From: Xanthocytophaga agilis
GTDB taxonomy: Bacteria > Bacteroidota > Bacteroidia > Cytophagales > 172606-1
Direction of reading: 5' to 3'
NCBI RefSeq assembly: GCF_030068605.1
Contig: NZ_JASJOU010000014.1
Span: 1-64,000, forward strand
DNA length: 64,000 nt
Part shown: one piece after another, positions 1 to 9,800 of the stretch
Layout of the letters: the number at the start of each line of letters is the position of its first letter
How positions within the stretch are numbered: the first letter of the stretch is position 1
Position numbers and translations under genes: made by a program
Notes under the pieces: model-generated
Seen by the model: the letters and a program-made list of their open reading frames with translations, nothing else
Database searches by the model: none
What the model was told of the DNA's origin: nothing

Positions 1-1240
1 CCACCACTGTGATACGCCAGGTTTTAGTATCGGTCAGCTGGTTGGGAACCGGAGCATTGTCTTCTGCTTTGAAAACCACATCATAGGGTTGAGCCCGCAC
101 CTGTTCACAAACGGTTTTCCACTCAAAATTGCTTTGTGCCGGATTTCCCTGATACTGGTACTGGTCGCGGACTTTGGGTGGATGGTTGGGTGGATCGAGC
201 GTAGCGGCTGGCTGATTAGGGAACAAGGCAGTGGAAGTAGAGAAAATAGCCGATTCGGAAGAAATGCGAATGGATTGATTTTGATCCGGATCGGTTGCCC
301 GAATGATGGCTTTGAGCACTGTACCGGCGACAATACAGGTATCTTTGGGAATAATCAGTTCAGGTCGTTTGTTGGGTTGCTCTCTGACAGTAATCTGCAT
401 ATCGCGGACAATCTCTCCGATTTTGATGTGATCGGCAGCGGTTTTTCGCCACTCTTCGACCACAAAGGCAATGTTGTATTCAGCATATCCTTTCGAACCG
501 ATACCATAGGCACTGGGGGCATCCCAGGTAATGTCTCCATTGAGAGGATTGAGCACAAAGGTAGGGGTACCTGATCCGGCTTCAGGAATTCCCACAGGTG
601 GAGCTACGGTCTCAGGCGAGCGGTAGTTAGCTACTGTCAATAAAGCAGTTTGTCTGGGAATGATCATTTTGTAGGAGAGGCTATCGCCATCGGGATCAAA
701 GGCAGCGGGGTTATAAGTAAATTTTTGTCCCACTTCGGCATTATCTACAGGGGGATTTCGTAGTTGGGGAGTGCTGTTGGAGCCAATGCTGGGCACAATA
801 TTGAGTACAGTCTCCACATAAAAAGGTGTAACAACTGAATTACTCATATTCACAATTTCCGCATTTCGATATTCCTCCTGGAAGTAAATGACATAGGAGC
901 CTGAACTTGGAAAAGTATAGTTGAAAGTATAAGTAAGTTCTTCAATTTCATTGCCTACTACACGTCTTGGGAGATTAAGATCTGCTTCCAGTTTAGCAAT
1001 AGGTGACAATCTTTGTCCATTTATAATAGGAAGTAAAACAATAGTAGATTTAAGCTGATCAGCACAAGTCGGGCAAGCATCTCTATAGAGAGTTAGCGTG
1101 AAGATATAGGTAGGGGTATTGGAATAGTTTGTATCTCGTATAGCTGTAATTTGTCCTGCACGTAAATGTGTTGCATAAGACATCTGTGATAAAAGTACTA
1201 TAGAGATAAATAGTGGAAAGAATAGTATATAGTGTTTCAT
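1..1240 (-). CDS. Large secreted protein, 5' part only (gliding/T9SS surface-protein type)
   Basis: The reading frame is open from an ATG at 1240 to the window edge, about 413 codons, so the 3' part lies outside. The first 23 residues are a hydrophobic signal peptide ending near SYA-THLRAG. The mature protein begins with the THLRAGxIT-type motif seen at the N-terminus of many long Bacteroidota surface proteins. Later stretches such as FDPDGDSLSYK and NPLNGDITWDAP look like PKD/cadherin-like beta-sandwich domains. Family knowledge suggests a type IX secretion C-terminal domain, but that end is not visible. No Shine-Dalgarno sequence is evident. It is divergent from sdhC. Confidence is high that it is coding and secreted, and low for any specific function. 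Confidence 0.8.
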   Translation of the reverse strand, partial: MKHYILFFPLFISIVLLSQMSYATHLRAGQITAIRDTNYSNTPTYIFTLTLYRDACPTCADQLKSTIVLLPIINGQRLSPIAKLEADLNLPRRVVGNEIEELTYTFNYTFPSSGSYVIYFQEEYRNAEIVNMSNSVVTPFYVETVLNIVPSIGSNSTPQLRNPPVDNAEVGQKFTYNPAAFDPDGDSLSYKMIIPRQTALLTVANYRSPETVAPPVGIPEAGSGTPTFVLNPLNGDITWDAPSAYGIGSKGYAEYNIAFVVEEWRKTAADHIKIGEIVRDMQITVREQPNKRPELIIPKDTCIVAGTVLKAIIRATDPDQNQSIRISSESAIFSTSTALFPNQPAATLDPPNHPPKVRDQYQYQGNPAQSNFEWKTVCEQVRAQPYDVVFKAEDNAPVPNQLTDTKTWRITVV

Positions 1241-1815
1241 AAGTGGATTGTAGTTTGATTACAAAACGCTTATAGTAACAGTGAAATTATATCTGGAGAA
1301 ATAAAGTTTGAATAGATTTTATTGTGAAGTAAATCTTACTATGAATAGTAGCAAAAGCACTTTTAGCTGAAATATTACTGCAATGCAAATTGTAAAAGTG
1401 ATTAAGTAATTAAAGGATGTAAATCTTTAAAACAATATGCAAGTACAGAGTGTTTTATTTACTGATAGAATACAAAAAACAAACATAGGACAACTTGCAA
1501 GTCAGTGGTAGACAAGTTTCTATTTTGGATTCCGCAGATTGTATTTGTTCCAAAGAGCTTTCATCAAATTAGTAGATCTTTATATGATAGAGTGTAGAAA
1601 AAGAACAGAAATGCTTGTAAGGTTTATTCAGTTTATAGGAATAGATTCTATAAATGTTTGGGAGACTCTGATTTCCATTCAGGTAGGTTATTTAGATTGA
1701 GTCAAAATAAATGGATTCTTTTGCATGCTATTATTTCCAAATGTACTTTTGAGCGATAGTAAAATATCAAAATAATATCTGTTTCACGTCAAAAAACTAT
1801 CGAGTTATAACATTT
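1241..1815. other. Intergenic region between divergent genes
   Basis: This AT-rich stretch of 575 bases separates the secreted-protein gene (minus) from sdhC (plus). Apart from the sdhC promoter at 1721-1751, I see no ORF with coding character, no RNA gene and no strong hairpin. Confidence 0.6.
1721..1751 (+). promoter_or_regulatory. Bacteroidota-type promoter of sdhCAB
   Basis: TTG at 1721-1723 is followed after 20 bases by TACTTTTG at 1744-1751. This fits the Bacteroidota housekeeping consensus TTG-N19-21-TAnnTTTG exactly. Transcription would start near 1758, leaving a leader of about 58 bases before the sdhC ATG. Confidence 0.6.
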
Positions 1816-2502
1816 ATGAATTGGTTAGTAAACGCTTTAACCAGTACCATTGGCCGCAAAGTTCTGATGGCACTTAGTGGCCTGTTTTTAATAATATTTT
1901 TGGTAGTGCATTTGGTAGGGAATCTACAATTATTGAAAAGCGATGGAGGGGTAGCTTTTAATACATATGCAAAGTTTATGGGACACAATCCTTTGATCCA
2001 GACAGTTTCCATTCTAAACTTTGCTTTTATTCTGACCCACATCTTTGTTAGTTTATTTTTAACAATTCGTAACCGTAAGGCTCGTCCTCAAGGGTATGCA
2101 TATGTGAATAATAGTAGCACCTGGAGTTCCCGTAATATGGGGATTTTGGGAACGATCATTCTGGTCTTTCTTGTTGTTCACTTAGTGAATTTTTGGGGAA
2201 GAATGAAATTAACAGATTTCGGGATTGGTTCTTATGTAGAACATGACGCAACTCAGGATTATCTTGACTTGTATACAACTACAAAAGCTGCATTTCAGGA
2301 ATGGTGGTTAGTAGTGTTGTATGTGGTTTCCATGATTGCGCTGGCATTCCACCTCTCACATGGTTTTCAGAGTGCATTTCGTACACTAGGAGTCAATCAT
2401 CCCAAATACACTCCTTTTCTGAAAGGTTTAGGCCTTGCTTTCTCTATTATAGTACCTGCAGGCTTTGCTATAATTCCTGTTTATATGTTTTTACAGGGAT
2501 AA
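1816..2502 (+). CDS. sdhC: Succinate dehydrogenase/fumarate reductase cytochrome b subunit
   Basis: This is the membrane anchor of complex II. It carries haem b and passes electrons between the iron-sulfur subunit and quinone in the cytoplasmic membrane. The 228 residues form five hydrophobic helices, the single-subunit di-haem anchor layout used by Bacteroidota. Candidate haem ligands are H32 (VVHLVGN), H75 (LTHIF), H122 (VVHLVNF) and H179 (AFHLSHGF), spaced as in the Wolinella FrdC type. It is first in sdhC-sdhA-sdhB and has a good promoter 65 bases upstream. The direction of the reaction (succinate oxidation or fumarate reduction) cannot be settled from sequence. In a Cytophagales-like aerobe, succinate dehydrogenase is the likelier role. 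Confidence 0.95.
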   Translation: MNWLVNALTSTIGRKVLMALSGLFLIIFLVVHLVGNLQLLKSDGGVAFNTYAKFMGHNPLIQTVSILNFAFILTHIFVSLFLTIRNRKARPQGYAYVNNSSTWSSRNMGILGTIILVFLVVHLVNFWGRMKLTDFGIGSYVEHDATQDYLDLYTTTKAAFQEWWLVVLYVVSMIALAFHLSHGFQSAFRTLGVNHPKYTPFLKGLGLAFSIIVPAGFAIIPVYMFLQG

Positions 2503-2605
2503 TTAACTGTCAGTTATTCTTCAAAATATAAGACTCCGATAAATACAGCGCTGAATGTCTGAATAATATGGAGCAAAAATCTGAAATCTTAATTGTTTCA
2601 CCTGT

Positions 2606-4525
2606 ATGAAATTAGATTCAAAAATTCCAGAAGGTCCTTTAGCAGAAAAATGGACTAAACATAAATTTAATCTGAAGTTGGTAAACCCTGCCAACAAGCG
2701 TAAATACACCGTTATTGTTGTTGGTACAGGATTGGCAGGAGCTGCTGCAGCGGCTTCTCTGGCTGAATTAGGATACAATGTAAAAGCATTTTCATTTCAC
2801 GATAGCCCACGCCGTGCACACTCAATTGCTGCACAGGGTGGGATTAACGCTGCTAAAAACTATCAAAACGATGGTGATAGTGTTTATCGGCTTTTTTATG
2901 ATACAATCAAAGGGGGAGACTACCGTGCACGTGAAGCAAACGTATATCGTCTGGCAGAGGTGAGTGTTAATATCATTGATCAGGCTGTTGCACAAGGAGT
3001 ACCTTTTGCCCGTGAATATGGTGGAACACTGGCTAACCGTTCATTTGGTGGAGCGCAGGTGTCCCGTACATTCTACGCACGGGGTCAAACCGGTCAGCAG
3101 TTGTTGTTGGGTGCTTATAGTGCACTGAACCGCCAGATTGCTAGCGGAAAAGTTACTATGTATACACGTACTGAGATGTTGGATGTAGTTACTATTGATG
3201 GTAAAGCACGTGGTATTATCACACGCAATCTGGTGACAGGAAAAATAGAGTCTCATGCTGGTGATGCTGTATTGCTATGTACTGGAGGATATGGAAACGT
3301 ATTTTTCCTTTCTACCAATGCAATGAACAGCAATGTGACTGCTGCATGGCGTGCACATAAAAAAGGAGCTTTATTTAGTAATCCTTGTTATACTCAGATT
3401 CACCCTACCTGTATTCCGGTATCCGGAGACTATCAGTCTAAACTTACACTGATGTCCGAATCGTTGCGGAATGATGGACGGGTTTGGGTCCCTAAAAAAG
3501 TGGGTGATAACAGACCTCCTGATCAGATTCCTGAAGACGAACGTGATTATTACCTGGAGCGCCGTTATCGGTCATTTGGTAACCTGGTACCTCGGGATGT
3601 GGCTTCACGAAATGCTAAAATGGTATGTGATGAAGGACGTGGGGTAGGACCTACTAAACTGGCAGTTTATCTGGATTTCGCAGATGCTATCAAACGCGAT
3701 GGAGAGCAGAAGATTTCTGAGAAATATGGTAACCTGTTTGATATGTATGAGAAGATCACAGGTGAAAATCCATACAAAATGCCTATGCGTATCTATCCTG
3801 CCGTTCACTATACAATGGGTGGATTGTGGGTTGATTATAACCTGATGACAAATATACCAGGGTTATATGCATTGGGAGAAGCTAATTTCTCTGATCATGG
3901 AGCTAACCGTCTAGGGGCAAGCGCGTTGATGCAGGGATTAGCAGATGGTTATTTTGTGATTCCTTATACTATCGGTGATTATCTGGCTGGTATGAACCCT
4001 GCTACAGACAAAGTATCTGTAGATCATCCTGAATTTAAAAAGGCAGAACAGGAAGTAATGGATATGACTAAAAAGTTATTATCTATTAATGGAACTAAAA
4101 CAGTGGATGACCTGCATAAGGAATTAGGAAAGGTAATGTGGGAATATTGCGGAATGGCACGGAATGCGGAAGGTCTGAAGATTGCCAAACAAAAGATTAA
4201 AGAGATCAAAGCTGATTTCTGGAAAAATGTAAGAGTGTTGGGCAAAAATGAAGAACTAAACCAGAGTTTGGAGAAAGCACACCGCGTTGCTGACTTTATT
4301 GAATTAGGTGAGTTAATGGTAGATGATGCTTTGGCTCGTAACGAATCGTGTGGCGGGCACTTCCGTGAAGAGTACCAATCTGAAGATGGGGAAGCAGAAC
4401 GGGATGATGAGCATTATGCCTATGTTTCTTGCTGGGAATACAAAGGACCAGGTCAGGAAGAAGAATTACACAAAGAAGAATTGATCTTCGAAAATGTGAA
4501 ACTGACAAAACGAAGCTATAAATAA
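2606..4525 (+). CDS. sdhA: Succinate dehydrogenase/fumarate reductase flavoprotein subunit
   Basis: This is the catalytic flavoprotein of complex II, which interconverts succinate and fumarate on the cytoplasmic face of the membrane. The 639 residues match the long Bacteroidota form. An N-terminal Rossmann motif ([17 protein letters not shown], about 39-55) is followed by [15 protein letters not shown], whose histidine is the usual site of covalent FAD attachment. The substrate-site stretch IHPTCIP and the terminal FAD motif [17 protein letters not shown] are also present. It lies 103 bases after sdhC and 65 before sdhB with no terminator between, so the three genes should be one transcript. 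Confidence 0.97.
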   Translation: MKLDSKIPEGPLAEKWTKHKFNLKLVNPANKRKYTVIVVGTGLAGAAAAASLAELGYNVKAFSFHDSPRRAHSIAAQGGINAAKNYQNDGDSVYRLFYDTIKGGDYRAREANVYRLAEVSVNIIDQAVAQGVPFAREYGGTLANRSFGGAQVSRTFYARGQTGQQLLLGAYSALNRQIASGKVTMYTRTEMLDVVTIDGKARGIITRNLVTGKIESHAGDAVLLCTGGYGNVFFLSTNAMNSNVTAAWRAHKKGALFSNPCYTQIHPTCIPVSGDYQSKLTLMSESLRNDGRVWVPKKVGDNRPPDQIPEDERDYYLERRYRSFGNLVPRDVASRNAKMVCDEGRGVGPTKLAVYLDFADAIKRDGEQKISEKYGNLFDMYEKITGENPYKMPMRIYPAVHYTMGGLWVDYNLMTNIPGLYALGEANFSDHGANRLGASALMQGLADGYFVIPYTIGDYLAGMNPATDKVSVDHPEFKKAEQEVMDMTKKLLSINGTKTVDDLHKELGKVMWEYCGMARNAEGLKIAKQKIKEIKADFWKNVRVLGKNEELNQSLEKAHRVADFIELGELMVDDALARNESCGGHFREEYQSEDGEAERDDEHYAYVSCWEYKGPGQEEELHKEELIFENVKLTKRSYK

Positions 4526-4590
4526 GAGGCTTCTCTTAACTTATTAAAAAAATAAAACCTTTTCTGCTGGATAAGGTTAACACGATACAT

Positions 4591-5358
4591 ATGAAACTGA
4601 ATCTGAAAATATGGCGTCAGAGTGATGCTTCTGCCAGTGGCAAATTGGTGGATTATAAAGTGGATATCAATCCGGAGATGTCTTTTCTGGAAATGCTTGA
4701 TGTGTTGAATGAAGAGTTAGCCAGAAAAGGAGAAGATCCGGTTGCTTTTGATCATGATTGTCGTGAAGGAATTTGTGGGGCATGTAGTTTATACATAAAT
4801 GGTCGTCCGCATGGACCGATGCAGACCACTACATGCCAGTTGCACATGCGTCATTTTAAAGATGGCGAAACTATTATAATAGAACCATGGCGTGCAGCTG
4901 CATTTCCACTTCTTAAGGATTTGGTTGTCGATCGTTCTGCTTTTGATCGTATCAACCATGCTGGTGGGTTCGTTTCTGTGAATACTGGTTCTGCTCCAGA
5001 TGCGAATGAGATACTTATTCCCAAAACGGAATCAGATGAGGCGTTTAACTCTGCAGCTTGCATCGGATGTGGTGCGTGTGTAGCAGCTTGTAAAAATGCT
5101 TCCGCTATGTTGTTTGTAAGTGCTAAAATTTCTCACCTGGCTTTATTACCTCAGGGACAACCTGAGCGGGAACGTCGGGCAGAAAATATGGTAGCTCAGA
5201 TGGATGCCGAAGGTTTTGGTGCATGTACAAATACAGGGGCTTGCTCTATTGAATGTCCAAAAGGAATCTCTATGAGCAATATTGCTTTAATGAACCGTGA
5301 TTTTATTTTCGCTTCTCTTACTTCTAAACCTGAATTAAAGGTATCTGAAGGCGCATAG
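4591..5358 (+). CDS. sdhB: Succinate dehydrogenase/fumarate reductase iron-sulfur subunit
   Basis: This is the electron-transfer subunit linking SdhA to SdhC, 255 residues long. The N-terminal ferredoxin-like domain binds a 2Fe-2S cluster through C57, C62, C65 (CREGICGAC) and C82. The C-terminal domain has the cluster motif C157-IG-C160-GA-C163-VAA-C167, and a second group C212, C218, C222 (ECPKGI) completes the usual 4Fe-4S and 3Fe-4S sites. All expected ligands are present. It is the last gene of sdhCAB, with a strong intrinsic terminator 20 bases after the stop. Confidence 0.97.
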   Translation: MKLNLKIWRQSDASASGKLVDYKVDINPEMSFLEMLDVLNEELARKGEDPVAFDHDCREGICGACSLYINGRPHGPMQTTTCQLHMRHFKDGETIIIEPWRAAAFPLLKDLVVDRSAFDRINHAGGFVSVNTGSAPDANEILIPKTESDEAFNSAACIGCGACVAACKNASAMLFVSAKISHLALLPQGQPERERRAENMVAQMDAEGFGACTNTGACSIECPKGISMSNIALMNRDFIFASLTSKPELKVSEGA

Positions 5359-5377
5359 TTTATTTCTATATAAATTT

Positions 5378-5417
5378 AAAACCTGGCATTTGATATACTA
5401 TTAAATGCCAGGTTTTT
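5378..5417 (+). terminator. Intrinsic terminator of sdhCAB
   Basis: A perfect 14-bp stem (5378-5391 with 5403-5416, core ACCTGGCATTT) closes an 11-base loop and is followed by a T-rich tract. It sits 20 bases after the sdhB stop. Confidence 0.85.
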
Positions 5418-5447
5418 CTTTTTTAAGAATAGCATTTCCTTATATGT

Positions 5448-5715
5448 GGGTAAGGAGGGTAGGAAGCGGGTAGGTTGCGGGTAAGATCTAAGTAACTGAT
5501 AATCAGTTAGGGTAAGAAGGGTAGGATGTTTAGGGCTAAACGGTAGCAGAAGAATAGGAGCAGAAAGGGTTAGTATATACTATATTTAGTATTTTCTTTT
5601 TATATTATATATAACACACGTAGACTAGAAAATATTCTTACCCCTTCTTACCCTAACTGATTATCAGTTACTTAGATCTTACCCGCAACCTACCCGCTTC
5701 CTACCCTTCTTACCC
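5448..5715. repeat. Long inverted repeat, 74-bp arms, 120-base loop
   Basis: The left arm 5448-5521 is the reverse complement of the right arm 5642-5715 over 74 positions, with a single exception (G5455 opposite T5708, a G-U pair in RNA). The left arm has GGGTAAG/GGGTAGG units starting at 5448, 5457, 5468, 5479, 5510 and 5519. It also has an internal near-palindrome, TAACTGATAATCAGTTA. The 120-base loop is AT-rich and has no ORF. I do not recognise the element. It could be a short non-autonomous mobile element (MITE-like), a recombination or replication site, or a very stable RNA hairpin between sdhB and ispD. No target-site duplication is obvious. Confidence 0.9.
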
Positions 5716-5804
5716 TCTATAAATAGTTTTATTTCCAGTTATTTTAATTCTATTTTAGAACTAATTATTCAACACAAGAAAATATAGTTAATTATACAAC
5801 AAAT

Positions 5805-6470
5805 ATGGAATATGTAATTATAGTGGCTGGAGGTTCTGGAAGCCGTATGAGATCTGATATACCTAAACAATTTCTGGAAGTCAGAGGATTACCTATTTTG
5901 ATGCATACCATAAGACGTTTTTATGAATATTCCCAACATATTCAGATAGTTCTTGCATTACCTGTAGAACAAATAGCGACATGGGAGAATTTAAGAGAAA
6001 AATATGCTTTTACGATTGATGCAAAAATAGTGACCGGAGGAAAAACACGCTTTCAGTCTGTTAAGAATGGCCTTCAGGTAATCAATGATGTAGAAGGTGT
6101 AGTTGCTATTCATGATGGCGTACGTCCATTTGTCCCTATAAACGTAATACAGCGTAGTTTCCAGGTTGCAAAAGAAAACGGTTCTGCAGTTGCAGCAGTA
6201 TCTTTAAAGGATTCTATTCGTCAAGTTCTATCAGATGGAACTACACAAAGTGTAAACCGGGCTGATTTTCGCCTAATTCAAACACCACAAACATTCCAGA
6301 CCTCTCTCATTAAAAAAGCATTTGAAGTGCCAGAGTCTGAACTATTTACAGATGATGCAAGTGTAGCAGAAGCTGCCGGGCATAGAATTTTATTAATTGA
6401 AGGTGATTACCGGAATATAAAGATTACTACTCCCGAAGATCTGGAATGGGCTCAGTATGTCTCTAATTAG
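5805..6470 (+). CDS. ispD: 2-C-methyl-D-erythritol 4-phosphate cytidylyltransferase
   Basis: IspD joins CTP and methylerythritol phosphate to give CDP-methylerythritol in the non-mevalonate isoprenoid pathway. The 221 residues start with the nucleotidyltransferase signature VAGGSGSRMRSDIPKQF; R14 and K21 correspond to the transition-state residues of the family. A second signature, IHDGVRPFV, lies near residue 105, and KITTPEDL is close to the C-terminus. Length and motifs are complete. It is a monocistronic-looking gene downstream of the inverted repeat. Confidence 0.95.
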   Translation: MEYVIIVAGGSGSRMRSDIPKQFLEVRGLPILMHTIRRFYEYSQHIQIVLALPVEQIATWENLREKYAFTIDAKIVTGGKTRFQSVKNGLQVINDVEGVVAIHDGVRPFVPINVIQRSFQVAKENGSAVAAVSLKDSIRQVLSDGTTQSVNRADFRLIQTPQTFQTSLIKKAFEVPESELFTDDASVAEAAGHRILLIEGDYRNIKITTPEDLEWAQYVSN

Positions 6471-6850
6471 GGATCTTTATCCTTTCTACTGCTAATAAGT
6501 AACTTCACAATATAATTACAGATGTATGATTTGTGTTCTAATTTGTAATTTATTAGACGGAAACTGTAAATATTTCTCAATTTAAAATAGGAATTGCATT
6601 AGTGAGAAAATATAATGGGCTTATAATAAGCTTGTTGTATTTTTTTTATATATGCAATTTTCTTGTATTATTGCTTGTGATTTTAGTGCACAGCATAAAC
6701 TTGCATATGTAAGAAAGTAAATAAAACTATTGTAACCCTTTCATTTTAAAAGGATTACTTTGATATACTGAACTACTGTACTGAAAGGTGATAAATTTTG
6801 TTACTTACAGACTTAGAGGCTTTTACAGAATTCCAAGTTGCACAAATGAT
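6471..6850. other. Intergenic region upstream of the adhesin operon
   Basis: This AT-rich stretch has only a weak hairpin with a following T-tract (GCTTATAATAAGC at 6619-6631), a possible late terminator for ispD, and a promoter-like sequence at 6730-6762. I see no gene in it. Confidence 0.5.
6730..6762 (+). promoter_or_regulatory. Possible promoter of the adhesin/SprF/OmpA operon
   Basis: TTG at 6730-6732 and TTACTTTG at 6755-6762 (one mismatch to TAnnTTTG) are 22 bases apart. The leader to the preferred ATG at 6851 would be about 80 bases. The match is imperfect, so this is tentative. Confidence 0.3.
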
Positions 6851-9800
6851 ATGAAACAACTCTACATTATGGGAAGATTAGTCTTACGCCAGCCATTATT
6901 TTTTCTTCTTTCACTTTTTTTTATCTGTAATATCTCTCAGGCACAACCTGGAAAAGATGGTCCTTTGACAGTTTCAACTTCCGGATTAGTCGTCAATAAA
7001 TATACACGCCTAACAGCAAACATTACTGCTGGAGCCAATACTGCTACTGTAAATAATATTGCAAGCGACTTAGGCGGGTTGCAAAACGGAGATTTGATAA
7101 TGATCATCCAGATGCAGGGAGCCAGCATTACTACCACAGATGATATAAATTATGGTAGTGTATCTAATTATAATAATGCAGGAAAGTATGAATTCAAATA
7201 TGTTACAGGTATCAACGGCAACACGTTTCGTGTGTATGGTACCTTTGCCAATAGCTATACTGCAACTGGACATGTACAAGTTGTAAAAGTACCTCAATAC
7301 TCAACCTTAACAGTTAATGCAGGCGCTTCTGTTACTGCGCCAGCATGGGATGGCATTGTAGGAGGAATTGTTGCGATTCATGCACAAACTACGATTACTG
7401 TTAATGGTACAATTACGGTTGATGCATTAGGATTTAGAGGAGGAGCGGTAGATAATGCAAGTGCGTTAGTAAGTAACGGCCCATATACCAGTTATATAAC
7501 TTCCAGTAGTTTAAATGGGGGAGAAAAAGGAGAAGGAATTGCTGGATATCAGCCTGAATATGATTTACTAGGTGGTAGATACGGACGAGGAGCTCCAGCC
7601 AATGGCGGTGGTGGTGGTAATACGCACAATGCTGGCGGAGGAGGTGGTGCTAATGGTGGAAATGTTGCTCTATGGACAGGGCAGGGAGTTATGTGTCCAG
7701 CATGTTCAGGAGCTGCTGCATGGGCACTTGATCCAGGGTATGCTGCTAATAGTAATTCCTTGACTACTTCACAGGGTGGAGGAAGAGGAGGATATACTAG
7801 AGGTATTAATAATATGGATGCTTTAACTGTTGGGCCTGGTAACGTTGCCTGGGGAGATAATAAAAGGAATGAAGTAGGAGGTTTGGGGGGACGTCCATTA
7901 ACTGCTGCTCCTGGAAGTCGTATTTTCTTTGGTGGTGGAGGTGGTGCCGGTGATGCAAATAGTAATTCAGGAGGCAATGGGGGTAATGGCGGCGGCTTAA
8001 TTTATTTGTTGGCTAATACTGTAACAGGCACAGGTAGCTTGTCTGCGAATGGCCAAAATGGCTCTAATACAACTAATCAGAATATTGATGCAGCCAGTGG
8101 TGGCGGTGCTGCCGGAACTATCGTTGTAGATGCGACCACTTTGACAGGAGTATCTGTAGTTGCAAAAGGAGGAAATGGAGGCAGCCAGGTACCAACTATT
8201 ACCATTACAGGAGAGTCTGAAGGACCAGGCGGTGGTGGTGGTGGCGGATTTGTTGCTGTTCCTACCGGATCTTCTCCAAGTATTGATTTGAGTCCTGGGT
8301 TGAATGGTACAACTGTATCTACGGCATTAACAGAATTTCCGGCCAATGGTGCTACTTCTGGTAATAACGGAAGTTCAACCACTTTTTCTCCAACCACTCT
8401 GTCTTTTGTTTCCTCTATTACAGATAAACCTATTATTACTGTAAGTAAACGGGTAGAACCTATAGGACCTATTACTCAGGGAACTCCACGAAGCTTCTAT
8501 TATATCATTACTGTTCAAAACTCAGGGCCTGGAACTGCAACCGGTGTTGAAGTTCGTGATGATCTTGCTTTGATCGGAGCTGGAGTAACCTATACAGGAT
8601 CTACCTATACCAACCTGGATGGTACCGCCTCTGGTGGAGGAGTAGTGCCGGGGGCAGGTTCTACAAATCTCACATTTGGAAATTATACCTTACCTCCCAA
8701 TAGTGCAATCGAATTATATTTTCAGGTGAATTTTAATGGATCACAAACTATAGGTACTTACAATAACTCGGCAAGTGCTTATTTTGATGATCCAACATCA
8801 GCGGCAACTCCTGCTGTAAAAATTACTCCTGGAGGTACATATACTGATGGAAGTGGCACTGTAGGAGGTAGTAATTACAATGGGGCTGCAGCAACACTAG
8901 AAGATGTAACCATCAACAATACAAACAATGCTCCTACTGCAACCAACAATTCCTATACTGCCAAGCAAAGTGTTTTGATGTACGGAAATGTGATCACTGA
9001 TAATACTGGAGCTGGAGTAGACTCTGACCCGGATGCAGGTACACGTATCACTGTAGAGACAGATCTGGTTTCTTATAACACAGCACAAGGAAAACTCGTT
9101 ATTGCAGACAATGGACAATTTAGTTTTATGTCTGCACCAGGTTTTACAGGAGCATTTACATTTACATACAATCTAATTGATAATGGTTCACCTGTAAGGC
9201 AATCTAATACTGCTACCGTTACCATTCAGGTAAATTCAATGCCTGATACAGATAGTGATGGCATTGCTGATATTACAGATCTGGATGATGACAATGATGG
9301 TATTCTGGATATTATGGAAGCTGGTTGTGGTGGTACAGGTGTCATTAACACAGCTTCAAACCTGATTGTCAATGGTAACTTTAATCAAGGTATCCCTGCC
9401 TCTACTACTCCTGATCCGCAATATATAGCTCCGGGAGGGACTTGGGGTGGTGGAACATGGACAAGTGGGGTTGCTTACAATGGATACAATGTATATCCGG
9501 TTGATACACGGATTGCGATTCAGCGAGGTGTAGTTACCTATTCTCCAATTGACCCTACAGATCCTGCTGTACCAGAATATAGTGTACCTAGTGGCTATCG
9601 TGTGGTACAGGGACCTTTTGCCGGGGATGCACCTTTTAATGTACCTGCCTCTGATACCTATTTATATTCCAATGGAAATAGTTTAGGGGTTCAGTATGTT
9701 ATCTGCCGTCAGACTATTTCTGGTTTAACTCCCGGACGTGACTATATTCTGGTATCCTATACTTCCAATGCTATTAACCCAATACTGACAGATCCTGCGG

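Larger units (their letters stand above)
5359..5804. other. Intergenic region with terminator and long inverted repeat
   Basis: The 446 bases between sdhB and ispD hold the sdh terminator (5378-5417) and a large inverted repeat (5448-5715). The remaining 89 bases before ispD are AT-rich. I see no clear TTG/TAnnTTTG promoter for ispD there. Confidence 0.7.

Noticed and set aside
89-574. Plus-strand frame of 161 codons
   Set aside because: It lies opposite the partial secreted-protein gene, whose signal peptide and domain motifs are convincing; the plus frame has no recognisable sequence.
5448-5521. GGGTAAG/GGGTAGG units as a CRISPR-like array
   Set aside because: Units are 7 bases with 9-11 base periodicity, too short for repeat-spacer structure, and no cas gene is near.
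6788-6850. GTG start for the adhesin at 6788
   Set aside because: It adds 21 polar/basic residues before a normal signal peptide; ATG 6851 or 6869 fits better.
7549-7977. Minus-strand proline-rich frame of 142 codons
   Set aside because: The proline runs are the complement of the glycine-rich codons of the adhesin; an antisense artefact.
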